Source: G965214625 sp965214625
Lineage (GTDB): Bacteria; Pseudomonadota; Gammaproteobacteria; Arenicellales; Poriferihabitantaceae
DNA length: 64,000 nucleotides
Reading direction: 5' to 3'
Assembly (NCBI GenBank): GCA_965214625.1
Contig: OZ243962.1
Span: forward strand, 2,728,001-2,792,000
The position numbers and the translations under genes are program-made. Below, in pieces: positions 52,927-61,843 of the stretch. The first letter of the stretch is position 1; each line of letters starts with the position of its first letter. The notes beneath the pieces are model-generated. The model had not been told where the DNA came from, did not search any database, and saw nothing but the letters and a program-made list of their open reading frames with translations.

Positions 52927-55785
52927 TCATTCATAGTCTGACATGGGCGGACAGCTGCACACCAGATTCTTGTCGCCGAAGACATTATCGACACGCCCCG
53001 TCGGTGGCCAGTACTTGTTAGCCTTAATATCTTTGGTCGGGAAGAATGCCCGCTCTCTTGAATAGGGTGCGTTCCATTCGTCACTGATCAGTAACGTGTA
53101 GCTATGCGGTGCATTGCGCAAAAGACTGTTTTCCAGTTCTGCGTCGCCATTTTCAATTTCATTGATCTCTTCTCGGATGGAAATCAGTGCATCACAGAAA
53201 CGGTCCAGCTCCTCGAGGGACTCGCTCTCTGTCGGCTCGATCATCAGGGAATCGGCGACCGGCCAAGACATCGTGGGGGCATGGAAGCCGTAGTCAATCA
53301 GTCGCTTGGCGACATCCTCCACGGTCACACCACAAGCGACTTTGATGCCTGCAAGATTGATGACGCATTCGTGTGCCACACGACCCTGTTTTCCCCGATA
53401 GACCACCGGATAATAAGGATCAAGCCGGTTGGCCATATAGTTGGCGTGCAAAATGGCCACCTGGGTGGCACGTTTTAGCCCCTGCTTCCCAAGCAGACGC
53501 ATGTAGGCCCAGGAAATCGGCAGGATCAGCGGTGAGCCCCAGGGGGCGGCAGAGACGGTGCCCAATGGGCTGGAGCCGCCTCGGTTACAGCTGACTACCG
53601 GATGGTCGGGCAGGAATGGAAGCAGGTGTTTGGCCACACCAATCGGACCCACACCCGGCCCACCCCCGCCATGAGGGATGGCAAATGTCTTGTGCAGATT
53701 GAGATGCATCACATCGGCGCCAATTTCGGCCGGTCTGCAAATGCCGACCATCGCATTCATATTCGCGCCATCCATATAGACCTGTCCGCCGTGCTGATGC
53801 ACGATGTCACAGATGTCCTTGACGGACTCTTCAAAGACGCCATGTGTTGATGGGTAGGTAATCATCGTCGCGGCAAGACGATTCGAATACTGTTCGGCCT
53901 TGGCGCTGAAGTCCTGCAGGTCGATATTCCCCTCGCTGTCACATTGCACCACCACGACCGTCATCCCTGCCATCATGGCACTGGCAGGATTGGTGCCATG
54001 CGCTGATGCCGGAATCAGGCAAACGTCACGTTGTGTATCTCCCCGGGAGCGGTGCCAGGCACGAATGCACAAAAGGCCGGCATATTCACCCTGTGAACCG
54101 GCATTCGGCTGAAAGGTAAAGCCCGCAAATCCGGTGAGTTCGCAGAGCATGGAGTCCAACCGGTTGATGATTCGATGATAGCCCTTGGTGTGCTTGGCGG
54201 GCGCGAAGGGGTGCAGATGGGCAAACAGGGGATTGGAAATCGGTTCCATTTCGCTGGCAGCATTGAGCTTCATGGTGCATGAACCCAATGGAATCATCGA
54301 GCGTGCCAGTGTGATGTCTTTATTTGCGGTACGTCTCAGATAGCGCATGAACTCGGTTTCTGATCGATAACGATGGAAAATAGGATGTTCCAAGAACGGA
54401 GTTGTTCTTTTAAGAGATTCCGGGATGGACGGGTCCAGGTCCTGATCAAACACGGTTCCCTTGACCTGTGAGGCGGTTGTGCCGGCAAAAACATAAAGCA
54501 GTCCCTCGACTTTTTCACGACTGATCGTTTCATCCAGACTGATTCCAAGGTGGTTCTGATCGATCAGACGCAGGTTATAACGGGCCTGCTCGGCCTTGTC
54601 CTGAATACGCTTGGCCATACCGGGGGTATAAACCACAAGGGTGTCAAAATAAGCGGAATGGATAATCTTGAATCCCAACTCCCTGAGTCCGTCTGCCATG
54701 GCCCGGGTCAGGCGGTTGACTCCCTTGGCGATTCGGATCAATCCCTCCGGCCCGTGGTACATCGCATAGACCGTTGCCATCACCGCGAGAAGTACCTGAG
54801 AGGTGCAAATGTTGCTGGTGGCCTTATCACGGCGAATGTGCTGTTCACGGGTTTGCAGCGCCATTCGATAAGCCAGATTCCCGTTGCTATCAATACTGGT
54901 TCCGATCAACCTGCCGGGGATGGCCCGCTTGTATTTTTCGTGGGTCGCGAAATAGGCCGCATGCGGGCCGCCGAACCCCATGGGAACACCAAATCGTTGC
55001 GTGCTGCCCACGGTGACATCGGCGCCCAATTCGCCCGGCGGTTTCAACAGGGTCAGTGCCAACGGGTCTGCGGCCATAATCACCAGCGCCCGTTGCGATT
55101 TCAGCCTGGCAATTGTTTCCTGATAATCGGTCAGTTCTCCGGTGGCCTTTGGATACTGCATCAATCCCGCAAAATATTCGCCGTTATAAACCTCCGTGGC
55201 ACTGTCTCCCACAACGACATCAATCCCGAGCGGTGCCGCCCGTGTTTGGACGACGGCGATTGTCTGGGGCAGACACTGATGATCAACCAAAAACCGGTTG
55301 GATTTGCTTTTGCTGACACGACGGGCCATGGTCATTGCCTCGGCGGCGGCGGTTGCCTCATCAAGCAAGGACGCATTGGCCAGTTCCATGCCGGTCAAAT
55401 CGATGATCATCTGCTGAAAGGTAATCAGGATTTCAAGCCGGGCCTGACTGACTTCCGGTTGATAGGGTGTGTAGGCGGTGTACCAATCGGGGTTTTCCAT
55501 CACGTTTCTGCGAATGACGGGCGGGGTGACGGTGCCGAAATAGCCCAGTCCGATCATCGAAATCGCGCCGGTATTATCGGCCGCAATCAATCGACTCAGC
55601 TTGTTGAGTCGGTTCTCATCGAGCGCGGGCGGGAGCGAAAAATTCTTCTGGCTTCTGATTGAGGCGGGAATGGTCTCATCAATCAGATCGTCCAGGGAAC
55701 GGAGACCCAATGCGTCCAGCATTCGGGCAATTTGATCCGGATTCGATCCGATATGGCGAGTTGAGAAATTGTCTGCACGTGGCAT
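52927..55785 (-). CDS. gcvP: Glycine dehydrogenase (decarboxylating), P protein
   Basis: The PLP-dependent P protein of the glycine cleavage system, as one 952-residue chain (some bacteria split it into GcvPA and GcvPB). It starts with FSTRHIGSNPDQIARMLDALG, has the N-terminal-half TPYQPEVSQARLE block, and the PLP lysine in NLHKTFAIPHGGGGPGVGP near residue 700. It follows gcvH by 48 nt. Together with GcvT and GcvH it yields CO2, ammonia and methylene-THF from glycine. Confidence 0.97.
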   Translation of the reverse strand: MPRADNFSTRHIGSNPDQIARMLDALGLRSLDDLIDETIPASIRSQKNFSLPPALDENRLNKLSRLIAADNTGAISMIGLGYFGTVTPPVIRRNVMENPDWYTAYTPYQPEVSQARLEILITFQQMIIDLTGMELANASLLDEATAAAEAMTMARRVSKSKSNRFLVDHQCLPQTIAVVQTRAAPLGIDVVVGDSATEVYNGEYFAGLMQYPKATGELTDYQETIARLKSQRALVIMAADPLALTLLKPPGELGADVTVGSTQRFGVPMGFGGPHAAYFATHEKYKRAIPGRLIGTSIDSNGNLAYRMALQTREQHIRRDKATSNICTSQVLLAVMATVYAMYHGPEGLIRIAKGVNRLTRAMADGLRELGFKIIHSAYFDTLVVYTPGMAKRIQDKAEQARYNLRLIDQNHLGISLDETISREKVEGLLYVFAGTTASQVKGTVFDQDLDPSIPESLKRTTPFLEHPIFHRYRSETEFMRYLRRTANKDITLARSMIPLGSCTMKLNAASEMEPISNPLFAHLHPFAPAKHTKGYHRIINRLDSMLCELTGFAGFTFQPNAGSQGEYAGLLCIRAWHRSRGDTQRDVCLIPASAHGTNPASAMMAGMTVVVVQCDSEGNIDLQDFSAKAEQYSNRLAATMITYPSTHGVFEESVKDICDIVHQHGGQVYMDGANMNAMVGICRPAEIGADVMHLNLHKTFAIPHGGGGPGVGPIGVAKHLLPFLPDHPVVSCNRGGSSPLGTVSAAPWGSPLILPISWAYMRLLGKQGLKRATQVAILHANYMANRLDPYYPVVYRGKQGRVAHECVINLAGIKVACGVTVEDVAKRLIDYGFHAPTMSWPVADSLMIEPTESESLEELDRFCDALISIREEINEIENGDAELENSLLRNAPHSYTLLISDEWNAPYSRERAFFPTKDIKANKYWPPTGRVDNVFGDKNLVCSCPPMSDYE

Positions 55786-55833
55786 AGTACTGATTCCGAA
55801 CGGCGATGGGTGGGGTAGGGGGAGGACGGTGGT

Positions 55834-56208
55834 TCAGTCCAGGGAGTCGAGCAGGCCCTGGTAGGCTTCCTCGTCCATCAATGCGTCCAGTTCACTGTTG
55901 TCAGCGACCTGTAGCTTGAAGAACCAGCCCTCACCGAGGGGATCATCGTTGACCGTCTCGGGGGCGTTGTCAAGGATTTCATTGATCTCGACCACGACAC
56001 CGGAGACCGGCGACTTGACCTCTCCGGCGGCTTTGACGGATTCCACGACGGCGGCTTCCTCGCCCTGTTCGACCGTCCGGTCGATTTCCGGGAGTTCCAC
56101 AAATACAATTTCGCCGAGCTGCGCCTGGGCATAATCGGTAATGCCGACGGTGACAACGCCTGCGTCTTCCCGCGCCCATTCATGATCATCGGTATACTTG
56201 GTAGTCAT
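55834..56208 (-). CDS. gcvH: Glycine cleavage system H protein
   Basis: A 124-residue lipoyl carrier from the ATG at 56208 (GAGGAAA upstream). Lipoylation site K59 lies in VVESVKAAGEV, and the start KYTDDHEWARED and the ending DEEAYQGLLDSLD are typical. It shuttles the aminomethyl group between P and T proteins and is placed between gcvT and gcvP. Confidence 0.97.
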   Translation of the reverse strand: MTTKYTDDHEWAREDAGVVTVGITDYAQAQLGEIVFVELPEIDRTVEQGEEAAVVESVKAAGEVKSPVSGVVVEINEILDNAPETVNDDPLGEGWFFKLQVADNSELDALMDEEAYQGLLDSLD

Positions 56209-56367
56209 TATTACTGTTTCCTCGTTGAAAAATTTTGGTTTGATTGCCTGAAATTTATATGTTGAGGGTTTGAGATGTCGGTTGGTCAAACGTGATGCAC
56301 TGACTGCGCTTGTCCCGATGGTCTAGGCCAAGCAAGCGGTAATGGTTTGTTCAACTATATAATCCCC

Positions 56368-57486
56368 CTAACGGTAATACCGGTGCGCAACAAAAGGCAG
56401 TCGGGTTATTTTCACCGGTAATGACTTGTTCCTGACCACGGCCAACAGTTCGGTATCAGGTGTCGTGTAGTCGATATCGACGTAGCCGATACTGATCGGA
56501 TGACCCAAGCTGGGACTGAATCCGCCACTGGTGACAATGCCGACCCTGTGACCGTCGCCAGTCGTCAGTTCGACACCTTCCCGGACGGGAGCCCGTCCCT
56601 TGGGAATCAGTCCGACCCGCCGACGTGTCACGTTTCTGGGCATTTGGGGCAAGATGATATCGGCACCGGGAAATCCCGCCTGACGGGCTCCGTTGATACG
56701 TCGGGAAGGGGAGATGGCCCAATTGAGATTGGCCTCAACAGGTGTGATGTCATCTGTAATGTCGTGTCCATACAAACACAGTCCCGCCTCGAGTCTCAGT
56801 GAGTCTCTGGCACCCAGTCCGATCAATTCCACGTCTTGGTCGGCCAACAACCGACGTGCAAGCGTCTCCGCCTCCCCATTGTCGACGGAAATTTCAAATC
56901 CGTCTTCTCCGGTGTAGCCGGAACGGGATGCCAGGCAGGCGATGTCATCGAAAACCAGCTCCCTGACATCCATGAACTTCATGGAATCGAGATCCTGTCC
57001 CAATCGCCTCAAGACGGCTCCAGCCGTGGGACCCTGCAGGGCGAGCAAGGCCCGGTCATCCAGCATTTCAATCGACAGTGCTTCTCCAAGCTGTCGGTTG
57101 AGATGGTCGAAGTCGCTGTGCTTGCAGGCGGCATTGACCACCAGAATAAACCGGTCTCCCCGATTGATGATCATCAGGTCATCGAGAATTCCACCGCGTT
57201 CATTCAGCAAAAAACCATACTTTTGACGTCCTGGCGGCAAGGCTTGCAGATCCACCGGAATCAGTGTTTCCAGGTGGCTTGCGACGTGATTCCCCTTGAG
57301 CGAAATCTGTCCCATATGCGACACATCGAAAAGTCCCGTTTTGTGACGGGTATGCTGGTGTTCTTTGAGAATGCCAAGCGGATAGTTGACCGGCATGGCA
57401 TAACCGGCAAACGGCACTATTTTCGCGCCCCTTTCGCGATGAAGGTCAAACAGGGGCGTTTGCAAAGGCAAGGCCGGGTCGGTCAT
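56368..57486 (-). CDS. gcvT: Aminomethyltransferase, glycine cleavage T protein
   Basis: A 372-residue THF-dependent T protein. It starts LQTPLFDLHRERGAKIVPFAGYAMPV, has the folate-pocket block GLFDVSHMGQISLKG near 52-66, the catalytic-type aspartate region ALQGPTAG, YTGEDGFEISV near 195, and ENxx-like SRRINGARQAGFPG. It is the first gene of gcvTHP, 159 nt before gcvH. No glycine riboswitch was recognised in the 148 nt upstream. Confidence 0.96.
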   Translation of the reverse strand: MTDPALPLQTPLFDLHRERGAKIVPFAGYAMPVNYPLGILKEHQHTRHKTGLFDVSHMGQISLKGNHVASHLETLIPVDLQALPPGRQKYGFLLNERGGILDDLMIINRGDRFILVVNAACKHSDFDHLNRQLGEALSIEMLDDRALLALQGPTAGAVLRRLGQDLDSMKFMDVRELVFDDIACLASRSGYTGEDGFEISVDNGEAETLARRLLADQDVELIGLGARDSLRLEAGLCLYGHDITDDITPVEANLNWAISPSRRINGARQAGFPGADIILPQMPRNVTRRRVGLIPKGRAPVREGVELTTGDGHRVGIVTSGGFSPSLGHPISIGYVDIDYTTPDTELLAVVRNKSLPVKITRLPFVAHRYYR

Positions 57487-57634
57487 CTGGGGATTTGATC
57501 AGTCAAAGGTGCGGTTATCATAAACAATTTGCGCCGCAAAAAAAATCAGTTGGTAACAGAAAATAAGACAGAGGCGAAAGATTGGGTCTGCGGAACGGAG
57601 ATCAAGGCGGTAGCTTGAAGTGGACCAGGCGGAG

Positions 57635-58537
57635 TCAATCAAGGAATTGACAGGTTGAGTGTTTGTAACGGTGACACTTTTTCAGATAGTGGCGGGTACT
57701 GACTGGCATCGGCACACGGACGTTGGAGATCCAGGTGATCAATTCCTTGCCTGCTCTGAGCAAGCCGGTTCCCCGCTTGATATGTCGTTCAAGCTCAATG
57801 GAGGCGTTTTCCGGGATCGTGGCCCTGAACCCCTGTATCTTTTCTCCATCGGCAACAAACTCGGGCCAGATTGAATGGTAGTCGGGGTCACTGCGGAGAA
57901 TTTCACATTCACTCTTGGCAATGCTGATGAAATCTTGTACCAGTGGAGCGGCCCTGGAAAACCAGGGCCTGGAACAAATGGCGTCTTGTATGGTGGCCCC
58001 GATACAATCAATTTCCCTCATTGCCTGGGCAATTTTTCGATACCGGCTGCAATAATATTCGCTGATGGGCATGGTGAACACCTTGACTGGTTCGCCCCAC
58101 AGTTCATCCACCCCCTCTTCACCACTATGGTGCTTTACATTTTTGCTCAAGGCCAGTGCTTCGCTGAAGCACTGTGAGCACTGATGCATCAGGTCGTCGT
58201 CTCTGGTGACATGAATCCCCTTTTGCTCCAGGTCGACGATGGTCGTGAAGATATCGGTCGCACGGTTGAACAGCGCACCGGCCAACATGGCCGCATTCAC
58301 TCTTTTGCGTTGTGGGTTTTGCTCTTTTTCATAAGCGATGCGCACTTCTTCGAGCATCTCCCCGGGAGTATTGATGCCAGGTTCAGTATGATGAAAAGTG
58401 CGTCGAGTCAGTGCATCCAGCAGTTTTTTCTTTTCCGACAGCGTTTCTTCCGGTGGTTCGTAATATCGAATCCAGTAGTCGTCATAATACACGTAGGGCA
58501 CGCCGTTGACGGTTTTGAGAGTGCCATTTTCAATCAC
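57635..58537 (-). CDS. Conserved-looking protein of unknown function
   Basis: A 300-residue soluble protein that I do not recognise. The GTG at 58537 is preferred because AGGAGA ends 9 nt upstream; an ATG at 58546 gives three more residues. It opens with an aromatic, conserved-looking segment (TVNGVPYVYYDDYWIRYYEPP), then RRTFHHTEPGINTPGEMLEEVR, an all-helical body with cysteines (HQCSQC near 120 and several singles), and a basic C-terminus. No signal peptide or membrane span. It lies 148 nt upstream of gcvT on the same strand and 91 nt after the SpuC-like gene. Codon use and length support a real gene. Confidence 0.7.
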   Translation of the reverse strand: MIENGTLKTVNGVPYVYYDDYWIRYYEPPEETLSEKKKLLDALTRRTFHHTEPGINTPGEMLEEVRIAYEKEQNPQRKRVNAAMLAGALFNRATDIFTTIVDLEQKGIHVTRDDDLMHQCSQCFSEALALSKNVKHHSGEEGVDELWGEPVKVFTMPISEYYCSRYRKIAQAMREIDCIGATIQDAICSRPWFSRAAPLVQDFISIAKSECEILRSDPDYHSIWPEFVADGEKIQGFRATIPENASIELERHIKRGTGLLRAGKELITWISNVRVPMPVSTRHYLKKCHRYKHSTCQFLD

Positions 58538-58628
58538 ATCGCCCATTCTCCTGCCTGCCAATGCCTTTGCAGATTTTAATCCGAATCAGGTCGACAAAAC
58601 CGATCCGAAGGCCAAACGCATTTTTATT

Positions 58629-60011
58629 TTAATGCGATGTGGTCAGTGTCTGATGGGCTTGATCCAAACTGGGGCGGAGCTTGTCAATGAGTTCGTCTAT
58701 CTGCGAGCGGGTAATAATCAGCGGTGGGCACAGGATCATGATGTCGCCAACAGCACGCATGATCAGCCCATTTTCGGCACAGGCATCTCGACAGAGCATA
58801 CCGGCACGGCCTTGTGCGTCAAATTTTTCCTTGGTCTGCTTGTTGGCCACCAACTCAAGGGCACCCAGGAATCCGACCCCCCTGACTTGACCCACCAGGG
58901 GATGCGCCTCCAGGGACCGGATCCGTGTCTGGAAATAGTCCATGGTGTTCGCTCTGGCTTTCTCTACAATCTGTTCTTCGCGCATGATCTCGATGTTTTT
59001 CAGAGCTACCGCGCAGGCCACCGGATGACCTGAATAGGTATAGCCATGATAGAATTCACCGTCTTGGCGATCCAGCACTTCCGCCAGACGGTCGGCAATC
59101 ATTACCGCGCCGATCGGCTGATATCCTGAGGACAGGCCCTTGGCCAATGTCATCATGTCTGCATGGATGGAGTAGGTGTCGCTTCCAAACCAGTGACCGG
59201 TGCGTCCAAACCCGCAGATCACTTCGTCTGCGACCAGCAATACATCGTATTTTTGGCAGATACGCTGAATTTCCGGCCAATAGCTGTCAGGAGGGATAAT
59301 CACCCCGCCGGCCCCTTGAATCGGTTCACCAATAAACGCAGCAACCCGGTCCGGGCCCAGTTCCCGTATTTTGGCTTCCAATGACCGGGCGGCCTTGATG
59401 CCAAAGTCGTGTTCGTTCAAGTCGCCCCCCTCACGATAGTGATAGGGTTGATCGACGTGGGCAATATCCGGAATCGGTGGGCCACTTTGGGCGTGCATCT
59501 TCTCCCATCCACCGAGGCTCGCGCCAGCCATCGTACTGCCGTGATAGGCATTGTTCCGACTGATGATGATATTGCGATTCTCATAGCCCTGCAATTGCCA
59601 AAAATAACGCGCCAGTCGAACGACAGTGTCATTTCCATCCGAGCCGGAACAACCATAAAAAACGCGATTGAGCTGTGGTGGAGTGACTTGGGACAACACC
59701 TCTGATAATTCGACAGCGGGTAGCTGGGCGGTGTGAAAGAAACTGTTGTAATAGGCCAGTTGTTCCATTTGATGTTTCGCAACTTCTGCCAACTCGGTTC
59801 GCCCGTAACCGATATTGACGCACCAAAGGCCGGACATCGCATCCAGATATTGCTTATCGTCTGTATCGTAGACATAAATATTGTCGGCCCCCGAAATGAT
59901 CCGTGTCCCCCGCTTGTGCATGTCCTTGTGATTGGTAAATGGATGGAAGTGGTGCTTGCGGTTGATCGCACGCAGTTCTGCCGTATCGTAGACTTTTTCT
60001 TGAGTTTGCAT
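58629..60011 (-). CDS. Class III omega-aminotransferase, SpuC (putrescine-pyruvate)-like
   Basis: A 460-residue PLP aminotransferase of the omega class. It opens HFHPFTNHKDMHKRGTRII, has YGCSGSDGNDTVVRLARYF near 119-137 (the usual SEAND is SDGND here), the PLP aspartate in VADEVICGFGRTG near 260-272, and PLP lysine K291 in LAKGLSSGYQPIGAV. The overall sequence is closest to putrescine/polyamine-pyruvate aminotransferases of pseudomonads, though beta-alanine and taurine enzymes are near relatives. Divergence from a GntR regulator and nearness of the PuuA-like gene support a polyamine role. Confidence 0.82.
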   Translation of the reverse strand: MQTQEKVYDTAELRAINRKHHFHPFTNHKDMHKRGTRIISGADNIYVYDTDDKQYLDAMSGLWCVNIGYGRTELAEVAKHQMEQLAYYNSFFHTAQLPAVELSEVLSQVTPPQLNRVFYGCSGSDGNDTVVRLARYFWQLQGYENRNIIISRNNAYHGSTMAGASLGGWEKMHAQSGPPIPDIAHVDQPYHYREGGDLNEHDFGIKAARSLEAKIRELGPDRVAAFIGEPIQGAGGVIIPPDSYWPEIQRICQKYDVLLVADEVICGFGRTGHWFGSDTYSIHADMMTLAKGLSSGYQPIGAVMIADRLAEVLDRQDGEFYHGYTYSGHPVACAVALKNIEIMREEQIVEKARANTMDYFQTRIRSLEAHPLVGQVRGVGFLGALELVANKQTKEKFDAQGRAGMLCRDACAENGLIMRAVGDIMILCPPLIITRSQIDELIDKLRPSLDQAHQTLTTSH

Positions 60012-60056
60012 GGTGGGTGATGTTGTATAAGCAGATATGGTAAATTAATTGAACAG

Positions 60057-60112
60057 ACCTGACCGCCTATATTATGTCAGGTTGATCTTCCATATCAATA
60101 ATTGTGATCACA
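60057..60112. promoter_or_regulatory. Candidate operator region between aminotransferase and GntR genes
   Basis: The divergent spacer holds an inverted repeat ACCTGAC (60057-60063) / GTCAGGT (60076-60082) and a perfect palindrome TGTGATCACA (60103-60112). Either could bind the adjacent FCD-type GntR regulator; the sequence alone does not decide. Confidence 0.35.
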
Positions 60113-60153
60113 GAATTAACGATGTACCGCACTATGGTCGCCAGACGGGCACG

Positions 60154-60828
60154 ATGACTGATGCGGGTAAATTGACAGGGCTGACGATACAGGAGCGGGT
60201 CTATGGGCGTTTGCGGGACAGTCTGCTGAATGGCGATTTTAGCCCCGGTGTCAGTGTGACCATTCGGGGATTGGCCAAAGAACTTCAGGTCAGCCCGATG
60301 CCGGTACGGGAGGCATTACGGAGATTGACGGCAGAACGCGCGCTGATACTCACGCCCACCGGGCGCGTCAGGGTGCCGAATATGACCCGGGAAAAACTGG
60401 CACAATTGGTCACTGCCCGAATCTGCCTAGAAAAACAGGCGGCATTGAATGCGGTCGCGTTTATAGACCACGCGATGATTCGGCATCTGGAGGGGCTGAA
60501 TGAGGAAATCGATCACAGTATTGAGCGGCAGGACCACAAGAATTACTTGCTGACCCATCGACAATTCCATTTCCGCATTTATCATGCGGCCCCTTCCGAG
60601 GTCTTCATGCCCTTGATTGAAAGTGTTTGGTTGCAGATCAGTCCTTTCTTGCGATATACGCTCAGCCTGGAACATTTGCAGCGGTATAACACCAATGATC
60701 AGCATCTGGAAATCATCCAGGCATTGAAAATGAAAGATGCGACGGCACTGGGGTTTTCCATTGAAGCGGATATCCGGCAGGGTATCGGTTCACTGTCTGA
60801 AAAAGACTGGGACATGTTCAAGACTTGA
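60154..60828 (+). CDS. GntR-family transcriptional regulator (FCD/FadR subgroup)
   Basis: A 224-residue repressor-type regulator from the ATG at 60154; an in-frame ATG at 60049 would add an unlikely leader. The N-terminal winged helix carries VTIRGLAKELQVSPMPVREALRRLTAERAL near 33-62, and the C-terminal FCD domain is helical with conserved metal-type histidines (HRQFHFRIYHAA near 132-143). It faces the SpuC-like aminotransferase and probably controls it, by an amine or its oxidation product. Confidence 0.88.
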   Translation: MTDAGKLTGLTIQERVYGRLRDSLLNGDFSPGVSVTIRGLAKELQVSPMPVREALRRLTAERALILTPTGRVRVPNMTREKLAQLVTARICLEKQAALNAVAFIDHAMIRHLEGLNEEIDHSIERQDHKNYLLTHRQFHFRIYHAAPSEVFMPLIESVWLQISPFLRYTLSLEHLQRYNTNDQHLEIIQALKMKDATALGFSIEADIRQGIGSLSEKDWDMFKT

Positions 60829-61065
60829 TTGCGGGTGGTGCTGGTTTGTCGTCGTCAGACATCTTGTCAAAATCGGGTGTATCCGGCTCTCCTGTTCTTG
60901 TCCCGTACGGATGTGTTCCAGCACATCAGCGACAAGGTAGTGGGCCTGCCTCTCTCCACTGCCCAGATCGATGATTTCACGCAGGCGGTAAGCCTTTCCG
61001 GTATGTGAAGCAAAGTGATCAAGCGTGCGTTTGGTTTTCGGAGCCAGACGAATCGAAGCAGCCAT
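60818..61065 (-). pseudogene. Degenerate ribbon-helix-helix antitoxin-like gene
   Basis: From an ATG at 61065 with a strong AAGGAGA ribosome site, the first 50 or so residues (MAASIRLAPKTKRTLDHFASHTGK, split by family as RHH strand and helix, then AYRLREIID and HYLVADVLEHIRTGQ) resemble RelB/StbD-type RHH antitoxins. Compared with what I know of that family, two residues are missing after HTG, the central LEDxEDYYLA segment is scrambled, and after GQEQ the expected C-terminus is lost. A different frame then runs into an acidic tail ending at 60818. It overlaps the end of the GntR gene on the other strand. No toxin gene follows. Confidence 0.5.
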
Positions 61066-61203
61066 GTCACGATCTCCTTTTTCAATATTTTGTATTCACT
61101 CAATAGCATATCGCCATCAGACTGGGGTACTGATGTGATCTTTGATTGATAGTCGGGTAATTTTATGTAAAACAGAACAACAAGGGGAGAAGATCGCGCG
61201 ATC

Positions 61204-61380
61204 GTGAAGCGCGGATTGGGCAATCAGTGGGCCAGCTATCGATACAATAATTGTGCTGTTTGTGGTGTGGACATGGACAAGCGGCACGGTGCTGTCACCT
61301 GTAGCACTCGATGCCGGGTTGCCCTGTCGCGGGCCAGAAAACGTATCGGACAGCAAATCACCTTACACAGAGGCGGATAA
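61204..61380 (+). CDS. Small zinc-ribbon protein
   Basis: A 58-residue basic protein from the only in-frame start, GTG at 61204; AGGGGAG lies about 17 nt upstream, rather far. It has a clean C17-x2-C20-x12-C33-x3-C37 array (CAVCG ... CSTRC) followed by an Arg-rich helix (RVALSRARKRIGQQ), a layout seen in small DNA- or RNA-binding zinc ribbons. Its TAA stop directly abuts the ATG of the coiled-coil gene, so the two are likely co-translated. Function unknown. Confidence 0.55.
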   Translation: MKRGLGNQWASYRYNNCAVCGVDMDKRHGAVTCSTRCRVALSRARKRIGQQITLHRGG

Positions 61381-61623
61381 ATGAACGACAGAATTGAAAA
61401 TCTGGTACTGGAACACCTGAAAGCTATTCGGAGCGATATCCAAAAGCTGACAAACGAAATTGAGGAACTGAAAATGCGTGTTTCAGAATTGGAAAACAGC
61501 ATGGGCACCGTTCTATCCTGCATCGGCGACCATTATTCAACTGGCGCGCGGCAATAAGTCGCTATTGACCGGATTAACCAACGAATGGGACGCATCGAAA
61601 AACGGCTAGAACTGACAGATTAA
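61381..61623 (+). pseudogene. Small coiled-coil protein gene interrupted by an in-frame stop
   Basis: The ATG at 61381 follows AGAGGCGGA and the preceding stop without a gap. It encodes MNDRIENLVLEHLKAIRSD and a coiled coil to residue 58, then TAA (61555-61557). Reading on in the same frame gives VAIDRINQRMGRIEKRLELTD and a second TAA at 61621-61623; this tail is what I would expect at the C-terminus of this small coiled-coil family. The simplest view is a nonsense mutation in an 80-residue gene; read-through is possible. The 58-residue product may still be made. Confidence 0.6.
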
Positions 61624-61843
61624 TCACTGAACCGCCCAGGCCGTCACCAGTAGACGACGTTATTCGTTCAGTCGATGTCGTACGTCAGTCTGTGGTATGA
61701 GGAACCAGAGACGTTGGCCACGTTTGTCTGTGGCCATGCGAGGGAAGGGTTGCCGAAACACTTCCATCTCTTCATAATTTGTTGATAGGGACTGGGTTAT
61801 TTGTTTATAGAAGTAGAAAGCCAATCACTCCCAACAGTGTAGT

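Noticed and set aside
57487..57634. Possible glycine riboswitch upstream of gcvT
   Set aside because: The conserved glycine aptamer core could not be found on the minus strand; the leader is AT-rich near the start codon.
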